A stretch of 64,000 nucleotides of DNA from Gordionus sp. m RMFG-2023 (taxonomy: Eukaryota; Nematomorpha; Gordioida; Chordodea; Parachordodidae). The stretch is taken from contig NC_088778.1 in the NCBI RefSeq assembly GCF_954871325.1, positions 31,818,730 to 31,882,729 of the forward strand, given 5' to 3'. The notes under the pieces are model-generated. The model was not told the DNA's origin. It saw nothing but the letters and a program-made list of their open reading frames with translations, and searched no databases. Shown piece by piece: positions 34,608 to 47,100 of the stretch. Numbering within the stretch: position 1 is the first letter of the stretch; each line of letters starts with the position of its first letter. A program made the translations under genes and the position numbers.

Positions 34608-37226
34608 ATATGTATATATCAGCCTTACAATTACTGGTCCATAGTTAATATCATTATAATCATGGTTCATATTAGTAAGATGAAGTTATAATTTTAATAT
34701 TTTTGGTTTTGTAATTAGGGTTTCCGTAAATTCTCTCTGATAATTTTATTTCCTCATTCATTTTCATGCCTAGGGTCTTTATGTTTGAAATTTATATAAT
34801 TTAAACATGTAAAATGCAATGGCAATGAATAAAAAATCAAACAATAAATATATAAAATATTTGCAAGAGATCAATTTGAAAGATGGTTAAAATAACAATA
34901 TGCGAATTCGATATTTTACTGTATAATTTTTAAATAGATTGGAATTTTTTTTTTTTAAAAAAAGCTAATTTTTATTAAATTAGAATTTTGCGAATAATCT
35001 GATAGCAAATAGATAATGGAGTCAAATAATAATTTCCTTCAAAAGATTGTCTGGATAAAAGGTCCCGAAATTAATAAATCCAGCTTAAAATTAGTATATT
35101 ACTATATATAGTCAGAGGAAGGAAGTAAAAAGTATATTCCAAAATATCTCTAATTGTTTTTAAATCAGGAATAAGAATAAAGCTAACATCGGAATGGTCT
35201 ATGATTTTTTTTTTTTAAATTAATTAATTTATTTATTTTTTGCTATATTTGATATAAATTTAATATATTCAGTAGCCTAGAAAATTTCTCCGCTGTGGTT
35301 ACGATAGGATCTCAATTCCAAACTTCTTTGCCTGGTTTTCGGTCAGCTAATTTAAGTTGAATTTTAAGCTTAGATTTAAAAAAAATAAATAAATATGAAT
35401 ATCTAACGTTGACACCGTTGAAGTAAGCCGAATAATTGGAAGCGTTGTTCTTAGGATCTTTGCAAATATTTTAATGTTTAATTAGCAGGGCTTTACTGAG
35501 AATTGTGGCTGATCGAAAGAAAAAAATGGGTTCGGCGCGACTTTTTAAAAAAATCAAAATTAGGCGCCACTAAAATAATCTAATTTTGGCGCCCAAAACC
35601 ATAGCTTCACTCCTCTCCTACCACCCCTCCGTGTGAATGAGCTTGTTTATAGAAATTCTTTATTTGTGTTTAGTGCATAATTAATGTGTGTTTTTTAAAA
35701 TATACGAGTAAAATAATATGAGCGAATAAAGATGGTAGTGAAAATAAACAAATCGTCAAATTGGCATAATTCTAGAACATGTCATATAGAATTGTAATAT
35801 TTGGTTCTTGATTAGTACTCATTGCAATGACATTAATGTCATTGACTCATTGATTCCTCTATTAGGTTTTCAAACCAATAAAACAAGGTAAAAGAGTTAT
35901 AAACTGAATAAAAATCATTAAGCGTGAAATCAACCAAAAATTATTTTTGAAACTTATGACCAAATCATTAAATAGGGCTTGAATTTGTTTGGCAGATAGT
36001 TTAAAAAAAAACATTGACAAAATAAGAAAAAAATTGGCATCAATGCCAGAACAAAAATAATAGAGGTATACAGTGTATAGGTATCTAATTTTTGTCAATA
36101 TTCAATGCAGGATTTGTACGTACTAAATCATCAATCAGTTTCTCTAGCCGGAAAGACAGAAATCGAGTTATTAGTTAATAAAAAATTACTATGACGGTAT
36201 GCCTTAAGAAGTTGGTTAAACTTTTGGCAGCATTAATTTCGAAAGCCCTGAGTTTGTATGTAAGGCTTAATTACTATAAATTTTAGTTTAGGACCGCCTC
36301 AATCTATTTGCCACACCTTAAACAGGAAGGTGAAGAAAATTACTATCATAATTTTTTTTTTTAAATTGTATCCTTTCATGAGAAAACGAAAAATACAGAA
36401 AGTACTAAAATCATTATTAATATATAAATTGAAAAAAATTTGTTATATTTTAATCTAAATTTCTAATTGATACAATTAAATATTTTATTTACTAAAATAT
36501 TTTATATATCTATTTTTCAACAACATTTTAAAAACATATAAAAATGAATTTTATAATGCTTCATAAAAATCGCTAACTTTTAAGAAACTTTTTTTAAAAT
36601 TCTAAAATAATATTAACCTATTAAATAACTGGTCTCAATTGTTTTACTTATCTTCCATATTCTTGACACCTTCAGTAAGCTAATCCAACCATATGAAACG
36701 ATATTTATAATCATATAATTATAATATCCAAAACAGAAATGTTCAATTTAAAAGACAAACTAAAAAAAAAATATACAGTCTAAATATTTCTAGCGCTCTC
36801 AAAATAGCCAGTTCAATTGAAGGACTTTCATCAGTAAATATCAACACAGCAAAATCCCCTCATTCAAAATATGCTTCTAGTTCTTATTAATCAATCAGTA
36901 TCCACCCAATTCTCACTCTTTAGATTTCATTGAGATTTAGGTATCTTTTCAAATAAAATACTTCAACAAAGATTCAGTTGGAGAAAACAGTATACGCCAA
37001 ATTTATCTCCAATATGAAGCCATCTATCCCATTTAATAAAACACTATTAACCAATCTGACAACATTCTTAAACAAAATACTCATAAGACCCCTTCAGACA
37101 TCAAACCAGTTATATTCGGAGCTTGACTCACTTCGTTACTTAAATATATGGCGGATTCATCCGATATCCGTTGTAATCGCTAAAATAATAAGTAATAGAA
37201 TAAAATCGCCCCCCATCGCATTGTTA
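34608..37226. other. AT-rich spacer, no gene supported
   Basis: An 85-residue ORF at 36978-37235 matches no known family. A patch at 35400-35600 resembles one at 26920-27160 (AAGTTGGCCGAA-like words), suggesting a weak dispersed repeat. Confidence 0.35.
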
Positions 37227-38754
37227 CAACATTGAACAGTAGGTTTGGACTTCAAATGTAACTTTTTATTTTAGCAATAAATCTGTCAATTTTAAATACA
37301 ATTCAATAAATTTTATTGATTGAGAGAAAGATAAATTATCGCTGCAAGTTTCATTAAATTCTATCAACAGGTTATAAAGTTATTGCACATTCAAAGTTGG
37401 ACAAACAAAATTCGAACTTTAAATTAAAATATTCTACAAAAACATTAAAAAAAAACATTCAAAATTAATTTGAGTCAAAATTTGTACTAATCGATTGGTG
37501 GCAATGTATCTTTTCTCATTGAAACTACAACAGTGCAACAACACTCTTTTGAATATTTACGATAGTTCAAATGGCTTTTCATTTGTGAACCATATGATAT
37601 GAAGCTAACCTCGTAAGAGTATTTTTGTAGAAGATGTTTAGTATATCAGACGGGAAATCTTATATTCATTGATTAGGTCCTGGTTCTGTTTCTTTATAAC
37701 CATTTAAGTTTGCGGTTCTTTGTAATAATAAGATGCACTTAAGTTTTACAAAATACCGGTTTTCGGGATACTTGACTAACAGTGGTGTGGGTGCCAGGCC
37801 GGTCTTCTTCTAACTTAACACGAGTGTATAAACAGAATCAGCATATTTCATAATACAAGCTGTAAGTGATTTACCACTATTATACCGTTTTTCTGCTGAT
37901 CCGGTTAAATCCATTTTTGCAATCAATCGATTCAAGGCACGATAGACCAGTTTTTGCCAGGAAATTCTTTCAAAGACCTTTTGGCGCCGTAATATATTTA
38001 TTATTGTATTAAAACTTAATTAAACTCAAGTCACCTTTATAAGGATAAAAATAATAATTTTTTATATGTCATAATGTTCGAATTTGGTTTGTCCAACTTT
38101 AAATGCGCTTATCTTTAGACCCTATTGATAGAATTTGGATAAAATTTGCAGAAAACATTGATAATTTATTCCTCTCTCAATCTTTAAAATTTTACTGAAT
38201 TACAGAGTTGTACATTTGCTCAAAATAAAAAGATCTTCAAAGATCTAGATCCCTGAAGATCGTAAAATTTGAAGATCTTTTATTTTTTAAAAATTTTGTG
38301 TAACGATCTTCAAAGATCTGCGATCAACGATCTTCAAAGATCTGCGATCAACGATCTTCAAAGATCTTCATGATATATTTTTTTTACCCCTTTATTAAAA
38401 GCCCATATGTTTTTCAATTTTATTAATATAATATTTCTTTTATGTTTTATACCTCTCCTCCTGCCTTGATGAAAATTGAAAAACATCTGGGCTTTTAATA
38501 AAGGGGTAAAAAAATAAATATCATGAAGATCTTTGAGGATCGTTGATCGCAGCGATCTTCAAAGATCTAGATCTTTGAAGATCGTTACAAAAAATTTTTA
38601 AAAAATAAAAGATCTTCAAATTTTATGATCTTCAAAGATCTTGCTCAAATTTTTGAGAAAGAAGATCTTTTGTACAACTCTGCTGAATTATTTAAAATTA
38701 ACAGATCTATTGCCAAAACAAGAAGGGCATAACTTCAATTGGAACACCACAGTG
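37227..38754 (-). mobile_element. Second Tc1/mariner copy, interrupted by a hAT MITE
   Basis: The right end CCACAGTG is followed by TA (38755-38756), and the left end near 37227 follows TA. Subterminal TGCACATTCAAAGTTGGAC and its inverse occur as in the 19952 element. Minus-strand relics include LVYRALNRLIAKMDLTGSAEK-like sequence near 37900-37960. The right terminal repeat is split at 38195-38690 by the MITE and its target duplication. Rejoined mentally, that repeat mirrors the left one (GCAATAAATCTGTCAATTTT against GCAATAGATCTGTTAATTTT). Confidence 0.78.
38203..38682. mobile_element. 480-bp palindromic hAT MITE with GATC-rich arms
   Basis: The ends are CAGAGTTGTAC and GTACAACTCTG, and the flanks are an exact 8-bp duplication, CTGAATTA (38195-38202 and 38683-38690). 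Each half is the inverse of the other over about 200 bp. The arms are packed with the self-complementary word GATCTTCAAAGATC or close variants. Both arms also carry CCCTTTATTAAAAGCCC or its inverse around a short centre. No ORF is present. Confidence 0.9.
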
Positions 38755-38759
38755 TATAT

Positions 38760-41085
38760 ATATTATATATATATATATCATGATAATATAAAAAAATAAA
38801 AATTATAAATAAAACTGTATTCCAAATAAATATTATTTACCATATGAATAAGATATTTTATTATTATAACTTTCTTCATTTTTCTCCTTACGCAAAGGCA
38901 TAATAGTAAAAATTTAAGATATTTTATATTATAAAATTCATATATTTTTTTTTCTGATTTTAGAATATATAAAATGCTTTTATTTTCCAATTAATTTGAT
39001 ATATTGAATTAGTTTCATTTTTTTTCTGAAAAAAAATGCAAAATTAAAGGACGAACTTGTAAGAATATTTTTCTATTTTTTTTGATAGGAAGATAATCTA
39101 ATATGTTAACATTTAGGTTGGTTAGGATTTTTTATTAGTCATAAAATTATAGCGTTTGAGTTAGATTATATATTATTTGGATTAGCGAATACATGTATAT
39201 TATAATTAAAGTTGGAGATATACATCTATAGGCATAAGCCTGCCTAAGACGGAGCAAATGCGCGTCGAAGGCCCATCAAAAGGGAGTTGTGGAAAAGAGG
39301 GGGGTGAGGCTTCCTTAAAATTTATATAAATAGAGTAAAAAGAATAATAGACACGTTTTTATACATAAATTGGCATCTTTTAGTACCCGCTTTGTCAAAA
39401 GCTAACGGCAACCCTGTAGACGATGTCACATTCAATTAAAATTTAAATATCGATTTCAGATACCTGTGACCTATTTAGCATGTTACTTCAACCAGAAATT
39501 AATAAAGCATAGTACATAACATATATCCAAATATTCCCTTACATATTATTTATGTTATAAAATTTTACAAAATGATGAAAGTTAAAAATTAAAATATCTG
39601 GATCAACAAAATATAATAATAATAATTCCACGAAAAAATTATTTTATGTTTAATTATATAAATAAAAATAATTTTGACAACCCTAATTTTTTAATATTGG
39701 GGCTAATTTTAAAATGGAAGTGCTTTAGAACAAAACACTGCTAGCGACGCGTCTGCGTTATACATAGATTAATTGTAAAATGTCGGTACTAAAAAAGAGA
39801 CATGGTCTTAATGATATATATAGTTAAAGTATATATGAAAGGCATCTGGCAATTAATAGAATAATTCGCCATAATTTTGAGAGGGCTTTTATTCGACATC
39901 CTGTGGCCTATTTAATTTATCATCAGATGATGGACTGAGGCCGATTTAGCCCCTATATTACATATCATTTTCTAGAGGCAAAAATTTATACATACCCTCT
40001 ACCATAAAATTACGTTTTTGCTTATACTGGTACTCCCTTTATTACATTTAAGTATAACTTATATTATCAATACTCTACTACCAACTATCAATAAATTCTG
40101 AATATAAAAGGTTTATTTTTAAAAAAATGGATTAAATTAAAAAAAAAATTCCTCATTTGCAATGAATGCATAATTATAGTGTATTGTTTGGAATTAATAT
40201 GAGTTTGGTGATAGAATATCTAACCCTTTCAAATTAATTATAAAGGAAAGTTGAAATTTTTCAGAAATGAGTTTTATTTGAAAAATAATGACTATGATTG
40301 TAAGCAATATATAGATTTGGTAAATGTTTAACAATATCATTGTTAAATGTTTAAAAATATCATTGTGTTATAATATATCTATAATAAAAGTATCTAATAT
40401 TTTATAGCAATATATTTTACTTCATTTAATCTTAAAATTTAATTGATAATCCCCTAGCCCCCCCCCCCCCCCAATAAATTTATTCTAACCCTTACATGTG
40501 CCCCTAAATACCTATACTCTATCCTTTTTAAAAAATGGAAGCAAGCACCTAACCCCCACCCAGCTCATGTTGAAGCTTTATAATGGTTTTAAGGTAGTAA
40601 TGTTTTCCTTAGAAAAGTGAGTTGCTGGTGTGTTTAAATAACAGTAATTTATATTCATGATTATTTAAACACACCCTTTTAAATATAAATAAGAAATTGC
40701 GAGTTAAAAAATTTTATAACTGTAGGTAATTTTTCTCATAAATAAATACTTAATTTAGATAATATAAATCTTCCTAAATATATTACTATGATATAATTAT
40801 TAAAGACTCGTTTTTATCCTGCATGCATTTGCTGAAAGGAATCTGACATTATAAGCGCATTTGCGTCTGCGAAAAATTAAACCAATGAGACCTTAATCGG
40901 ATAGGTTTAAGTATATTTTTATATGCATATATAAATAAATTATTAACCTATTTTTTTCACTCATTAAAATTGTGATAATTTTTAACTTATATCAAAAAAT
41001 TAGTTATTTTAGGTCGGGGTTTAGCCAAGATATCGATTTATTTTATTCATCTATCTTTATTTCATATGCTCTTTGTTTTTAAATT
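38760..41085. other. AT-rich spacer upstream of Wntless
   Basis: No gene recognised. It contains a poly-C run near 40460, a perfect 15-bp hairpin at 40627-40675 and many A/T microsatellites. The Wntless promoter should lie toward the right end. Confidence 0.35.
40627..40675. other. Perfect 15-bp inverted repeat with a 19-nt loop
   Basis: GGTGTGTTTAAATAA and its exact reverse complement TTATTTAAACACACC flank a short AT-rich loop. Confidence 0.7.
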
Positions 41086-41091
41086 TTTATA

Positions 41092-41197
41092 ATGGCTGGG
41101 ACAGTATTGGAGAGATTAAGCGGCAAAAAATTAGCTATACTGTGTCTTATATTATTTATAAGTCAGATAATATGTTTTCTTATTGGAGGGTTAATAG
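41092..41197 (+). CDS. WLS: WLS exon 1 (start and first transmembrane segment)
   Basis: The exon begins MAGTVLERLSGKKLA and continues into a hydrophobic helix ending FLIGGLI, like the human MAGAIIENMSTKKL and FLVGGLI. The donor is G|GTAATA, phase 1. Confidence 0.92.
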
Positions 41198-44100
41198 GTA
41201 ATAAATGATTTTTAAAACTACATATATGATTTTGTTGTATAAGAAACTGCACATTTTTTTATTGATTTATTTATATATATAGTAAACTAGTTATGCAAAG
41301 AAGTTAAGAATAATTTATTTTTCATAATATATTGAAGAATCATATCTGTTTAAAAGAAGACTTTAATAGTTTATAAATTTAATAAAACGACATAAATGTA
41401 AGTTTCATATTTGCTTGGGAATTGATGAAAAATATAAATCAATTCATTGTTGCCTTTTCTTCCTTCATTCTATTTTTTGAATGATCACTTGCACAATGTT
41501 CAATTTATTATTATATTTTAACCATTTCTCTGATATTAATTGCTGTTATTTGTTTTATGATTCCATTTTAAATTGTAGAAAACTGCTCGGTTCAGCCTGC
41601 AAATATTTTTTAAAAGTTTATTGATCTAGCCCAATATTTTTTTGCCTGACCTCTAAAATAATTTTGCATAAATTGTTGCCTATATTTTCTATTTATTTTA
41701 TAAGTGGCACAGGACATATAAAAAAAATAGGCTTTTAGTTCATCCAATCATCAAACTATCTTATTAAAAAAAAGCATTTTACCTTATCTTAGGAATGAGT
41801 CTTGGCACCATTTCCTACAAATATATCTTATTTTTGTCAATATCTTTACTCAAAAAATAAACCAAATACTTTATCTTTTATATTGCCTTGGTTATGATGA
41901 AGATAATTTACATAATATTATTAACACCAGCACTAATTTCTAATTTGAGAATAAATTTAATAGACCAGTAAAAGATAAGAGTGGAAAGAATAAATGAAAT
42001 GAGATGTGTTGATATATTTAGTTTTGAAAACTTGATTTTATATTTTGATTTTATTTATATAATACATTTATATAGATGTCAGATTTAGACATTGAACAAT
42101 TCATAGAACAAAAATAATTATAATATAATAATAATAAAATAAAGTAATGGCTAATGACTAAATTTAAAGTGTAGGCATATTTTTTGAATAGTAATGCATT
42201 TACCCAATTTTTTGGGGAAAGTACATATTAAATAATTATTTTTGAATTAATATTTATTTTGAAAGTTGAAAAGGTATTATTAAGCAGTGGGCCAGATTAT
42301 GACAACTTGGCCAGGTCAAAAAACCTAAATGAAAAATTTTCACAGGCCAAGATGACGACCTCTACTATATGCAGCATATATTTTTAATTGGTTAAGTTTA
42401 AAAATAGGGGTATAATGATTGTTATCCAAATTGATGCTATCTTTGATAAATATTTCTAGAAGTGATAATATTTAATTTGATTAGAAATATATTTTCTTTT
42501 AGTACCATTGTTGATTTAATATTTATTTTAGAGTTTGTACCTCTTTAGAAAAATATATATTGATTATTTTTTTCTATTTTAGCTCCAGAACCTTCAAACG
42601 TGCAACAAATTTTAGCCACAACATGCTTTGACAAGAATAAGCTTTTTTCGAACTCTGGCAACAATGGAAGTTTCATATATCTTAGACCATCTCAGAAGTC
42701 TAATTGTATCCCCTTTGACTTGGACGAATTTACTAGTGACGAGGAGTTGACCAAATATTCTACAAAGCATAACATACAAGCAGACAATGTTATATTTGTT
42801 TTCCAGGTTTCTTATATATATATATCATTTTTTTTATCAAGATTGGATTTAGGAGAGGCTTTTCTTCCCCATCAAATGCTTTTGGGTCTTGACCCCCCCC
42901 CCATTCACTATTACTAAAAAGCTACTGAGGTTTTTTTATAAGTTTATTTATATCTATATAAATAGAAAAAATATAATTAAAAAATTTCAATTATATGTTT
43001 GAAAAATAAGTGGAAAACAAGATAAGGATGTATCATGGCGACAAATATATAACTATTTTTACTGCGTTAGCTCTAATCGTAAAATTTTGGGAGTGGTGGC
43101 ACGTTGGGGGAAGAGTGAATAACTGTTTTGTTGAAATTTATCTCTAGTCCAACTCTATGACTCAATGTCTCAAATAGGTACAGTATTTTTAGTTTCTCCT
43201 ATCACAACAATGTCATTTGCATATGATATTTTATTTTCTAAACCTATTATCTCAATTTGTCCCTATATCTACTAGATCGGCTGCAGTGCTTCTTTAATGA
43301 TTTTATTTATTATGAAACAAGAGTGGCGATAGAGTAAGTTCCTTAGTATAGACTCCTTACCCCCCCCCTCTCTTTTTTTTACCTTCAGCCTCATTGTGGC
43401 GGGGGAGTGGCAACGTCTTTTGGCGGCAAATGGAGGTCTAAAAGGTTCCCTGTGATCTGGGTCTAGAATAGGATCACCGTCTTCTCGACGGGGTGTAAAA
43501 ACCACTTAAAGAGGTTGATGTCAGGAAGGGCATCCGATTGTAAAAACCTTGCTACAAAAATTTCCCTATGGTTACAACAAAGCATGGGCGGGGTACAGCC
43601 CAAAGTACCCCGTGGGCCTCCTCATCCGCCTACGACAAAAAGAAGGATGGGAAACCTGGTGGAACCACTATTCATGAAAATGAAACCTATGACGGCCATA
43701 AACGACCTGATAAAAAGTGGAGAAACCAGTTTACGGGTGATCGAGTTAGGGTCGCGACATGGAATGTTGGGAGTATGACAGGAAGAGCGGGAGAAGTCGT
43801 CGATGTATTGCACAGAAGACATATAGATGTGTGCTGCATACAGGAGACTAGATGGAAAGGAAATGGGACCAGAATGATTGGCAAGACTAGCGAAAAGTAT
43901 AAATTCTTTTGGCAAGAAGGTAATGATGGTAAGGCTGGAGTTGGGGTATTGGTTGCGGAGAAATTGGTAGACAAAGTAGTCGAAGTGAGAAGGCTAGACA
44001 ACCAGATAATGGTTATCAAGATGATTAATGGTAGAAAGCTATATAATATGATCTCGGCATATGTTCCTCAGGTTGGAAGAAGTGAAGAAGAGAAAGATGT

Positions 44101-47100
44101 ATTTTGGGACAGTCTATTGGGGGTGACATCGAGACTGGCAAATGAAGAGGGGATTATCCTGGCTGGCGATCTGAATGGACATGTGGGAGCGAGTAGTGAG
44201 GGTTATGAAGGAGTACATGGAGGGTTCAGTTACGGCATGAGAAATTTGGAAGGAGAGAGGATTTTAGAATTTAGTGATGCTATGGATATGATTGTTTGTA
44301 ATACAATGTTTAAGAAAGAATCAGAGAAGCTGGTGACTTATAAGTCGGGTAGTACCAAAAGTGTTGTGGATTACTTGTTATTAAGGAGATGTGATCGGTG
44401 TATAATAAAAAATGTGAAAGTGATACCAGGAAAGGAATGTATAAATCAGCATCGACTAGTTGTAGGAGATCTCACTCTTAAAGGTGCCAGGGTCACTAAA
44501 AGAAAGTTTGTCCCAAGGCTGAAGGTTTGGAAATTGAAGGAGGTGAATGCTAGACGTCAATTCAATATGGCATTGGCGATTAGGGAGGCGGAGGTGGCAC
44601 AAGCATCTGGGGTGAATGACAAGTGGGAAGCCATGAAGAAAGCTTGGGTAATGACAACTGAGGAGGTATGTGGATGGACAAAAGGGCCGCCTAGACATAA
44701 GGAGACTTGGTGGTGGAGCCCGGAGGTAGCGAAAGCCGTGGATGAGAAACGGAGGTGTTTCAAAGTATGGTATAATAGCAAAGAAAATAGTGATAATGAT
44801 ATTTACAAGATGGCTAAAAGAAATGCTAAGAAATTAATAGCGAAGACTCAAGAAGAAAAAAGACACGAGTTTGCTAAAGAAATGGAATGCGCTGATGGAA
44901 TTGGAAACATGGTTAGAATGGCAAAACAGATGTCAAAAAAGAGGCAGGATGTGATAGGTGTAAAGTGTTTGAAAAATATGGAAGGAAAAATGACGATTGA
45001 TAGTAGTGGTATTAAGAATACCTGGAAGATTTACATGAAAGGACTTTTGAATGAAGAAAATGAATGGAATAATAATATTAGTTGTGCAAAGGTAGAAGGT
45101 CCAGGGTGTAAATTTGGCAAGGACGAGATAAGGAGAGCAGTGAAAAAGATGAAGAAAGGGAAGGCATCGGGTTTAACGATGGTGGTATCAGAGATGTTTA
45201 AAGGTTCTGATGATTTAGGGATTGAATGGTTAATGAATTTAGCAAATCAGATTGTCACAGAAGGTACTATTCCCGAGGACTGGCGAAGAAGTATAATTAT
45301 CCCAGTATACAAGGGGAAAGGTGATCCTTTAGATTGTGGGTCTTACAGAGCTATTAAACTCTTGGAACATGCAATGAAAGTATTTGAGAGAGTGTTAGAA
45401 AAGCGGATAAGGGAAAAATCGAAATTGATGAAATGCAGTTTGGTTTTACATCGGGAAAAGGCACGACAGATGCAATTTTTGTGGTGAGACAAATTCAGGA
45501 GAAGTATCTTGCGAAGGAAAAGAAACTCTATTATGCGTTGTTGATTTGGAGAAAGCATTTGATAGGGTGCCGCGTGAGATTACAAGATGGGCCTTGAGAA
45601 AATCCGGTGTGGAGGAATGGTTAGTTACCGCAGTGATGGCAATGTATGTTGGAGCACAAACAGCAGTACTGACGGATTATGGTGATAGTGACAGCTTTGA
45701 GGTGAAGGTAGGACTTCATCAAGGATCCGTGCTGAGTCCATTTTTATTTATCTTAGTAATGGATGTGGTGGCTAGAGAAATGCGTGAAGGACTTCCCTGG
45801 AAGATATTATATGCAGATGACCTTGTATTAATGGCAAACAGTGAGGGAGAATTGAGGGATAAAGTTAGTAAATGGAAGATGACTATGGAAGCAAAGGGCC
45901 TGAAAATGAATGCATCAAAAACAAAGGTGATGATTGGTGGGGAAAATCTAAAGATAGAAGAATCAGGTAAGTGGCCTTGTGGTGTATGTGGGAAAGGAGT
46001 TGCTAGAAATTCTATCCAATGCACCAGATGCCAGAAATGGGTACATAAAAGATGTAGTGGGAAAAAAGGCAGTTTGATGTTAGAAAGAATGACCTTTATT
46101 TGTAAAACATGCATGAAAGGGATACATAATAATGATAACCTAAAAAATGGTGGTCTGGATATTGGCAATGGGTTAACCCTAGAAAAAGTGAATAAGTTTT
46201 GTTATTTAGGTGATATGCTAAACGCAGATGGTGGTGTAGATTCTGCTGTTGTTGCAAGGATCAGACAAGCTTGGAAGAAGTTCAGAGAGATGTCGTCTAT
46301 TCTTACAAATAAAAAAGTATCTCTGAAGTTAAAGGGGAAAGTTTACGTAAGCTGTGTGAGGAGTTGTTTAGTTTATGGCGGTGAAACATGGGCAATGAAA
46401 GCAATTCACGAAGCCAAATTAGAAAGAACAGAGATGAGGATGGTTAGATGGATGTGTGGGGTATCTCTGAGAAAGAGAAAAACTAGCAAGGAATTGCGAG
46501 CAAGATTAGGTATAGAAATGATTGGTATGGTAATGCGACGAAATAGACTAAGATGGTTTGGGCATGTGGAACGTATGACAAGAGATGACTGGGTAAAGAG
46601 ATGCACAATGATGGAAGTAGGAGGATCAAAACCTAGAGGAAGACCCAAGATGACGTGGACAAATGTGATAGCGGCGGATATGAGAAGCTTGAATCTTACA
46701 AGTATTGATGCTCAGGACCGTCAAAAATGGAAAAGAAAAATCAGAGGGAAAACTGGCTAAACCTGGAAATCGCCATAAAACGGAGAAGAAGAAGAAAAAG
46801 AAGAAGACGTTTAAGCAACATTTTTCGAAATTTTACGTGTAAATGCAGTTTGCCCACAAAAGTATAGAGAGATCCTCATATCTTATTTGGTTATATCCCC
46901 TTTTCGCTTTTCTCGTCGTCGACCATTGTATATATGAGATTTCCACACGATTCCCTTAATGGAATTTTATATATCTTCTATAGTCTTCTTTACCTTCATC
47001 TTATATAGTAGGTCAGATTAAATTTTAGGAATCGATGCTGGCCATTCAAAATACTGATCCAACGTATCGGGGCGATGATTACCGTTTAAAAATATCGGAT

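Noticed and set aside
36978-37235. 85-residue plus-strand ORF beside the second mariner copy
   Set aside because: No motif is recognisable. It ends at the mariner boundary and could be random or part of another relic.
38290-38380. GATCTTCAAAGATCT repeats considered as a CRISPR-like or operator array
   Set aside because: They lie symmetrically in both arms of a hAT MITE in an animal genome. A palindromic transposon explains them.
43515-43778. Plus-strand ORF at the LINE 5' end, considered as a separate ORF1
   Set aside because: It overlaps the endonuclease frame and shows no ORF1 features such as a coiled coil or CCHC.
45719-46168. 149-residue ORF antisense to the LINE
   Set aside because: It is a shadow of the LINE reading frame. 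The sense strand carries all the conserved motifs.
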